The notes below the pieces were generated by a model. The model was not told where the DNA came from. It worked only from the letters and a program-made list of their open reading frames with translations, and did no database searches. DNA of 12,080 bases, from assembly GCA_002320775.1 (NCBI GenBank), contig DCKY01000051.1, positions 1 to 12,080 of the forward strand, written 5' to 3'. The stretch's first letter is position 1. Each line of letters opens with the position of its first letter. Of this stretch, positions 7,894 through 12,080 are shown one piece after another. Source of the stretch: Planctomycetes bacterium UBA1662. Lineage in GTDB: Bacteria > Planctomycetota > UBA8108. Position numbers and translations under genes: made by a program.

Positions 7894-9738
7894 ATGGACG
7901 CAACCACCAAGAAACTGTTGAATTTGCTGGGTTCTGACGACTTGGAATTACGAGTCGCGGCGGCCCAGGTTTTTTCCGAGCTCGGGATCTCTACGAAGGC
8001 TGTTATCAAGGCTCTCGGGAATTGTCTCAGGGAACCCTATGAGCCCATGCAACTGGCTGCTTTGAAGGGACTTGCGCGCCTGGGGGCGGCTGATGTGTCC
8101 CATCTGGTGGTGCCTATGATTCTCAAGGGCGGCATCATCCGGGAGCATTCAATGGCTGTGATTACGGCCATTGGTCCTTCCGCTATCCCGCAGCTTCGCG
8201 ACCTCTACGAGGAGGCTGACTTCAATGGCCGCAGGGCGATCATATCGACCCTGTCGGCTGTGAATGGAAAAACTGCTGTAGAATTCCTCCTGAAGAAGCT
8301 TGAGGAAGAATCCTTTGAGCAGCAGCAGCACCTGCTGGCGCGGCTCTCGGATTCGATCAACGCGATGAAGCCTGCCCAGCAGACCCCGGTGTTTCCGCTT
8401 GTGCAGAAGCTTCTGCGCGGGAAGCCTGATTCGGCCAGTCCTTACCTGCATATCGCAGGCCTCATTCTGCTCGGCTGTTTCAAGGGCAGGTCGCTTGCCG
8501 GCCGGGCCAGGAAGATTCTCAGAAATTATGCTGACCAGAGGCACCTCCCGGAGATCCGGAGGTTTGCATTCATCTCGCTTTACAGGCAGTCTGATGAGTT
8601 GAAGGCGACGCCGGATTACACGCGTTTCCTGCAAAAGAGTCTTTGTGATGCGGACTGGGAGAATGTCGCCCAGCATGCCCTGACGGGTTTCAAGAAGATC
8701 GATCTTCCCGCCAAGGACTCCATCAAGCTTGTTCAGCTGCTCAACAAATCTCCGCACTTCGCTGTGCATATTCATATCTTCGAACGGCTCAAGGGAATCG
8801 ACAAGCCCGAGATAGCCGCAGCGATCGTCCCCTTCCTTTCGGACTCACGTTTCAGGGTTCGCGAGGCGGCTGAGGCGACCTTGCGCGAGATCTCTTCGGG
8901 TATCGAGAGTCTCTTCAAGACTCTTGTCGAATCCGAGGATCTCGAGGTCACCCAGAGAGTGAACTCGATTCTCCAGGAGTTCCCCCAGAAGACACGCCGT
9001 AAGTATCTCGATCGCGCGGTGAAGCGCCTGATCCTTCTCTTTGAGAGAAACGATGTTCGCTATCGTTCCTTCCTGGAATTTGTAAAAGGCGTCGATGCGG
9101 ATCCGCTGCGAACCAAGGTGTATCAGAAGGCCGTTAAGTTGAAGAATGGTTCGAGCCGCGATAAGTGGGTTCGCATCATTGAATACATGCAGCTGCTGTG
9201 GGATCACCATATGATCACCTCCGAGGGACGGTATTTCTTCGCTATCGCTCTCATTCGCCAGAGCTCAAGAGATCTTGACCCGGCCTCTCGCAGATCGGAT
9301 CTCGGCTTGAGGGTTTTGCGCGCACTGATCTACGACAGCTATATAGAGCTCGTGGAGAAGATCACTGTCGATAAGCACATCGGCCCCGAGGATTACTACT
9401 ATCTTGGTTTCCACTTTGCCGAAGAGGGCGAGCAGATGGGCCGGTTCGGCATTCGCATGCTGAGGCACCTGGTTGAGGCCTTCCCCCGTAATAAGATCGC
9501 GGAACAGGCCCAGCAGAAGCTGAGGCTTCATCTCGGAGATGGGTTTGAAGAAGAAGAGGCCGTCGAGTCTTCCAAGGCCGCGAAGGCAAAGAAGCCTGCC
9601 GGGAAGAAGAAGTCCAAGACGAAGTCCAAGAAGAAGTCCAAGAAGAAGTCCAGTCGCCGGGTAACGATCGATGTGAGCGCCTCGACCAGCGCGGCTCGCA
9701 AGGCCCGTTCTGCAAAGAAGAAGCCCAAAGGTAAGTAA
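7894..9738 (+). CDS. HEAT-repeat-like alpha-solenoid protein with lysine-rich histone-H1-like tail
   Basis: This 614-residue protein has no signal peptide or membrane segment and is therefore probably cytosolic. Residues about 1-365 are nearly all amphipathic helix pairs with HEAT/PBS-like signatures, for example DDLELRVAAAQVFSELG (15-31), EPMQLAALKGLARLG (50-64) and DSRFRVREAAEATL (317-330). This is the alpha-solenoid pattern usually used for protein binding. Residues about 366-550 stay helical but the repeat is less clear, and 503-550 (YLGFHFAEEG onward) looks TPR-like. An acidic patch (FEEEEAVE, 551-558) is followed by a disordered Lys/Ser/Ala tail (about 561-614) of the KKSK and SAKKKPKGK type, resembling histone H1-like or AlgP-like bacterial proteins and suited to binding DNA or RNA. 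No enzyme motif is seen. A scaffold or nucleoid/RNA-associated role is inference. The start is set by GGAGG at 7879-7883. It stands alone, divergent from the aldehyde dehydrogenase and convergent with the Nudix gene. Confidence 0.88.
   Translation: MDATTKKLLNLLGSDDLELRVAAAQVFSELGISTKAVIKALGNCLREPYEPMQLAALKGLARLGAADVSHLVVPMILKGGIIREHSMAVITAIGPSAIPQLRDLYEEADFNGRRAIISTLSAVNGKTAVEFLLKKLEEESFEQQQHLLARLSDSINAMKPAQQTPVFPLVQKLLRGKPDSASPYLHIAGLILLGCFKGRSLAGRARKILRNYADQRHLPEIRRFAFISLYRQSDELKATPDYTRFLQKSLCDADWENVAQHALTGFKKIDLPAKDSIKLVQLLNKSPHFAVHIHIFERLKGIDKPEIAAAIVPFLSDSRFRVREAAEATLREISSGIESLFKTLVESEDLEVTQRVNSILQEFPQKTRRKYLDRAVKRLILLFERNDVRYRSFLEFVKGVDADPLRTKVYQKAVKLKNGSSRDKWVRIIEYMQLLWDHHMITSEGRYFFAIALIRQSSRDLDPASRRSDLGLRVLRALIYDSYIELVEKITVDKHIGPEDYYYLGFHFAEEGEQMGRFGIRMLRHLVEAFPRNKIAEQAQQKLRLHLGDGFEEEEAVESSKAAKAKKPAGKKKSKTKSKKKSKKKSSRRVTIDVSASTSAARKARSAKKKPKGK
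9607..9654 (+). repeat. 12-base in-frame tandem repeat encoding KKSK units
   Basis: Four consecutive 12-base units, aag aag tcc aag with small variations (acg at 9619-9621, agt at 9652-9654), lie in frame in the 3' part of the solenoid gene and encode the repeated KKSK core of its basic tail. The near-identical codons point to expansion by slippage or unequal exchange, so the tail length may vary between strains. Confidence 0.8.
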
Positions 9739-9768
9739 TTTCGCGGTTTTGCGGGCAGGCTGGCTGAT

Positions 9769-9791
9769 GGAGCGTTAGCTCCGGGTCTTTT
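9769..9791 (+). terminator. Weak intrinsic terminator after the solenoid gene
   Basis: GGAGC (9769-9773), a GTTA loop and GCTCC (9778-9782) form a short perfect stem 31 bases past the stop codon, followed after GGGTC by four T residues (9788-9791). The five-pair stem and short, offset T-run make it weak. It has the right polarity for the plus strand only and no T-run on the minus side, so it would not serve the convergent Nudix gene. Confidence 0.4.
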
Positions 9792-9792
9792 C

Positions 9793-10299
9793 TCAGATGG
9801 CCTTCAATTCCCTGATGTGGTTCCAGATCTCCAGGCCATCGGGAACAAAGTTCCATTCGCCGATCTGCGCCTCGATTTCTTCGATGCTCATATAGCTTCC
9901 CCACTCAACCTCTTCCGGCTGGTGGCGGATTTCCCCTTCCCAGGTCACCTTGTAAACTGCCACGAGGCTGCGGTTCAGGGGGCCAAGGTAGAGATATCGG
10001 CAAATGGGTTCCGGATGGGGTCCCTCGATTCCCAGCTCTTCGGCGATCTCCCTGGCGGCGGCCAGGTCACGGTCTTCTCCCCGGCCCACGACACCGCCGA
10101 CGAACATATCGTACATACCTGGAAAGACATCCTTTGTCTCCGTGCGGCGATGAACGTAGATGCGCCCATCAGGATCAAGGCAGAGAATCCCGACTCCGCG
10201 GTGGAGCAGGTTCAGTCGGCGTATTCTTTCACGGCGCGCCCAGCCGATAACACGGTCCTGTTCGTCGATCAGGTCGACGAGCTCTTCACGAGGGTCCAT
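9793..10299 (-). CDS. Nudix hydrolase (YfcD/IDI-like subgroup)
   Basis: This 168-residue cytosolic protein has a complete Nudix box, G-x5-E-x7-REUxEExGU: Gly69, Glu75, Arg83-Glu84, Glu87-Glu88, Gly90 and Ile91. All Mg-binding glutamates are present, so it should be active on a nucleoside-diphosphate-X type substrate. The N-terminus (VDLIDEQDRVIG, then a basic helix and LLHRGVGIL) and the YVHRR strand resemble the YfcD and isopentenyl-diphosphate-isomerase-like Nudix group, whose natural substrates are poorly defined. I cannot tell its substrate from sequence. I chose the ATG at 10299-10297 because GGGAG stands 5 bases before it. ATGs at 10302 and 10311 are in frame and would add one or four residues, but neither has a well-placed Shine-Dalgarno. 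It is divergent from the ogt-like gene and convergent with the solenoid gene. Confidence 0.9.
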   Translation of the reverse strand: MDPREELVDLIDEQDRVIGWARRERIRRLNLLHRGVGILCLDPDGRIYVHRRTETKDVFPGMYDMFVGGVVGRGEDRDLAAAREIAEELGIEGPHPEPICRYLYLGPLNRSLVAVYKVTWEGEIRHQPEEVEWGSYMSIEEIEAQIGEWNFVPDGLEIWNHIRELKAI

Positions 10300-10401
10300 C
10301 ATTTCTCCCATATTGCATGCGGGCCAGGGCCTGTATCTTATGCTGCAGGGAAGGATGGTTCCTCCCCGGTTTTTGTTTTCTCACGGACTTCATTTCAGGC
10401 T

Positions 10402-10407
10402 GGAAGG
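10402..10407 (+). promoter_or_regulatory. Shine-Dalgarno supporting the ogt-like start
   Basis: GGAAGG ends 10 bases before the ATG at 10418. The open frame continues upstream to 10160, but that extension would overlap the N-terminus of the divergent Nudix gene and encodes an arginine/serine-rich stretch unlike any alkyltransferase. The internal ATG at 10355 has GGGAAGG directly abutting it, which is too close to act. Confidence 0.55.
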
Positions 10408-10417
10408 TTTTATTTCG

Positions 10418-10975
10418 ATGCAGGAACTTGCGAGCGTCATCCTCCGGCCGGACTGTCTTGCGGGAGGAGAGCTGAGAGTCACGGCCAGCCCGAAGGGTGT
10501 TCGACGGGTGGAGCTCTTTGAGACCGCGCTCGCGTCTCCGGGCGGATCTTCGCGGCGAACTGAAAATTCCGCCTGCGCGATTCTTGAGCGGGCCTGCGCA
10601 GAGCTGGGCCGTTATTTCTCAGGTGAAAAGATAGCCTTTCGTTTTCCCCTGGATTTCGATGGCTCGGGTACTCCGTTCCAGCTGCGGGTCTGGAAGGCTC
10701 TCTTCGAGATTCCCCGAGGCGAGTTTCGTACCTACGGGGAGTTGGCAGCCAGGGTAGGGTCGCCGCGCGCCGCGCGGGCTGTGGGCCAGGCTGTCGGCCA
10801 GAATCCGCTGCCGGTCATTTTTCCCTGCCACCGGGTGATCTCAGGCGATGGACGCCTCGGCGGGTTTTCCTGCGGTGTGCGTCTGAAGGTTCTCCTGCTC
10901 GAGTTAGAGGGCCAGGCTGTCGCCGGCAGCCTTCCGCTTCCCGGTTCCAGGTGGAGCGCTTTGCGTATGAGCTGA
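10418..10975 (+). CDS. ogt: Methylated-DNA--protein-cysteine S-methyltransferase (O6-alkylguanine-DNA alkyltransferase, Ogt type)
   Basis: This 185-residue suicidal DNA repair protein moves the alkyl group from O6-alkylguanine (and O4-alkylthymine) in DNA to its own cysteine. The N-terminal ribonuclease-H-like domain (about 1-80) starts in the way Ogt proteins do. The C-terminal domain carries the conserved FQLRVWKAL (87-95), the helix-turn-helix region TYGELAARVGSPRAARAVG (105-123) with its likely arginine finger at Arg120, and the active site PCHRV with acceptor Cys137, followed by GRLGGFSCG (145-153). All key residues are intact and the length is normal for stand-alone Ogt/MGMT; there is no Ada N-terminal zinc domain. 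It is divergent from the Nudix gene across 118 bases, which may hold both promoters. No clear terminator follows; a loose inverted repeat at 11009-11040 has no T-run. Confidence 0.92.
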   Translation: MQELASVILRPDCLAGGELRVTASPKGVRRVELFETALASPGGSSRRTENSACAILERACAELGRYFSGEKIAFRFPLDFDGSGTPFQLRVWKALFEIPRGEFRTYGELAARVGSPRAARAVGQAVGQNPLPVIFPCHRVISGDGRLGGFSCGVRLKVLLLELEGQAVAGSLPLPGSRWSALRMS

Positions 10976-11143
10976 GAGAAGCGGCGCCTGGAGGTCACAA
11001 GTGGATTGCAGATCGTCCTACTGGAAAATAAAATGATCTGAAAGAAGTCTCAGCTGGGAGGGCGAACCACTTGATGTGATTTGAGCTTTCCGGATTATCT
11101 AATACTGACTCACGCGGTTTCTTCCAAAGCGTCGACACCATCC

Positions 11144-12080
11144 ATGAAATCAATCGTCTGCATAATCCTGCTGATGTTGCCTTGCCTGGGGCCGGGCCTG
11201 GGGGCCGCTGAGCAGTCGCCTGCCCTCGAGGTTCTCGAATCTCGCTGTCTCGGCTGCCATGATGCGGACACGCGCAAGGGGGGGATCGACCTTGAGCAGC
11301 TTCTCTCCGCTCCGAACCCGTTCGATGAGAAGATTGCGGCTTTGTGGGAGAAGGTCGACAAGGCCGTTGGCGAAGGTGAGATGCCGCCAAAGAAGAAGAA
11401 GCCCCTGACCACCGTGCAGAAGGCGCAGATTGCCGGCTGGTTCGAGGAGGCCTACGTCCTGAAGGACGGCAAGGAACACATCGGAGAGTCGAGGTTACGG
11501 AGGCTGAGCCGCTATGAGTTGATCAATACGCTTGAGGAGCTGTTGCGGGTTTCGCTGAAGCAACCCTATGTCTACAGCCCGGAGTTCCCCGCCTTCCTGC
11601 CCTCCACGTTGGAGACGATCCTGCCGCCTGATGCTCCGGGTGAATCCGGCTTCTACAATGACTCGGCTCAGCTGGCCGGGTCCAGGCCGCCGGTCCTGAA
11701 GTACGGTGAGGCTTTCGACTACGCCCTGAGGATTTTTGAGCAGGCCCCCGCGGCTCGCGAAAAAGTTTTCGGCTTCAAGGGAGCCTCGCCCGAGCTGACC
11801 GAGGAGCAGGCCGGGAAGATTCTCCGCCGTTTCCTGTCCCGGGCCTGGCGCGGCTATAAGAACGCGGAGAGTGAAGAGGTGGTACTGAGCACCTATCGCA
11901 CCCGCCGTAAAAAAGAGGCGCCGGTTTCTTCACTTCTGCATGCGATGAAGATAGGCCTCCTCTCGCCGCCCTTTGTCTACCGGATCGAGACGGTCAGGGA
12001 TAAGACTCTGCCCTACAGTGTCGGTGCCTATGAGCTCGCAAGCCGTCTCTCGTATTTCCTGTGGGCCTCCATGCCCGACG
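11144..12080 (+). CDS. Planctomycete-type cytochrome c / DUF1587-DUF1592 domain protein, N-terminal part
   Basis: The first 312 codons run off the right edge. Residues 1-22 are a signal peptide (MKSIVCIILL..., ending GAA before EQ). A single c-type haem site, CLGCH, lies at 35-39, with KGGIDL next and a likely distal ligand Met80 in GEMPP; this is the PSCyt1 pattern. Then come a DUF1587-like segment (about 117-180, RRLSRYELINTLEELL), a DUF1595-like segment (about 222-285, ILRRFLSRAWR then SPPFVYR) and the start of DUF1592 (from about 290, YELASRLSYFLWASMPD). In complete family members DUF1588 and DUF1585 follow, and a DUF1552 protein is often the next gene. Members are abundant exported proteins of Planctomycetota and Verrucomicrobiota, thought to act in periplasmic electron transfer, perhaps with polysaccharide breakdown; the reaction is unknown. 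The ATG lacks a Shine-Dalgarno but is fixed by the signal peptide. TCTAAT at 11098-11103 could be a -10, but no good -35 is in place. Confidence 0.92.
   Translation, partial: MKSIVCIILLMLPCLGPGLGAAEQSPALEVLESRCLGCHDADTRKGGIDLEQLLSAPNPFDEKIAALWEKVDKAVGEGEMPPKKKKPLTTVQKAQIAGWFEEAYVLKDGKEHIGESRLRRLSRYELINTLEELLRVSLKQPYVYSPEFPAFLPSTLETILPPDAPGESGFYNDSAQLAGSRPPVLKYGEAFDYALRIFEQAPAAREKVFGFKGASPELTEEQAGKILRRFLSRAWRGYKNAESEEVVLSTYRTRRKKEAPVSSLLHAMKIGLLSPPFVYRIETVRDKTLPYSVGAYELASRLSYFLWASMPD

Noticed and set aside
10160..10417. Upstream extension of the ogt-like frame
   Set aside because: It overlaps the divergent Nudix N-terminus and encodes an Arg/Ser-rich stretch unlike the family; the homologous N-terminus begins near the ATG at 10418.
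11009..11040. Inverted repeat CAGATC ... GATCTG after the ogt-like gene
   Set aside because: Only six pairs with a 20-base loop and no T-run, so I do not call it a terminator.

Overview
The window reads as a stretch of a bacterial chromosome of the Planctomycetota/Verrucomicrobiota type. The evidence is the gene content: a giant exported PQQ-like beta-propeller protein that opens with a WPMWR motif, and the start of a planctomycete-type cytochrome c protein (CxxCH followed by DUF1587/DUF1595/DUF1592-like segments). Most start codons also lack a good Shine-Dalgarno sequence, which is common in these phyla. Coding density is high. I see no tRNA, rRNA, insertion sequence, CRISPR array, attachment site or phage gene.

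Left block, minus strand (1-7451). Read in the direction of transcription, it holds an aldehyde dehydrogenase of the ALDH7 (antiquitin / alpha-aminoadipic semialdehyde dehydrogenase-like) family (7451-5934), a 1768-residue exported multidomain PQQ-like propeller protein (5825-519), and a small exported protein of unknown function cut by the left edge (362-1). The gaps are 108 and 156 bases, so co-transcription is possible but not shown.

Centre. A non-coding region of about 440 bases (7452-7893) separates the minus-strand block from a plus-strand gene for a HEAT-repeat-like alpha-solenoid protein (7894-9738). That protein ends in a lysine-rich, histone-H1-like tail, part of which is encoded by a 12-base tandem repeat. 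A weak terminator hairpin lies in the 54-base convergent gap after it.

Right block. A Nudix hydrolase (minus, 10299-9793) and an Ogt-type O6-alkylguanine-DNA alkyltransferase (plus, 10418-10975) are divergent and share a 118-base gap. They suggest a small nucleotide-pool and alkylation-damage housekeeping pair. From 11144 to the right edge runs the N-terminal part of an exported DUF1592-type cytochrome c protein.

Both edge genes were found by direct translation, because each lacks one end inside the window. Most of the window is recognisable by family. The less explained parts are the methyltransferase-like fold inside an exported propeller protein, the solenoid protein with its H1-like tail, the secreted protein at the left edge, and the unusually long leader at 7452-7893. 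I see no convincing new defence or mobile system.
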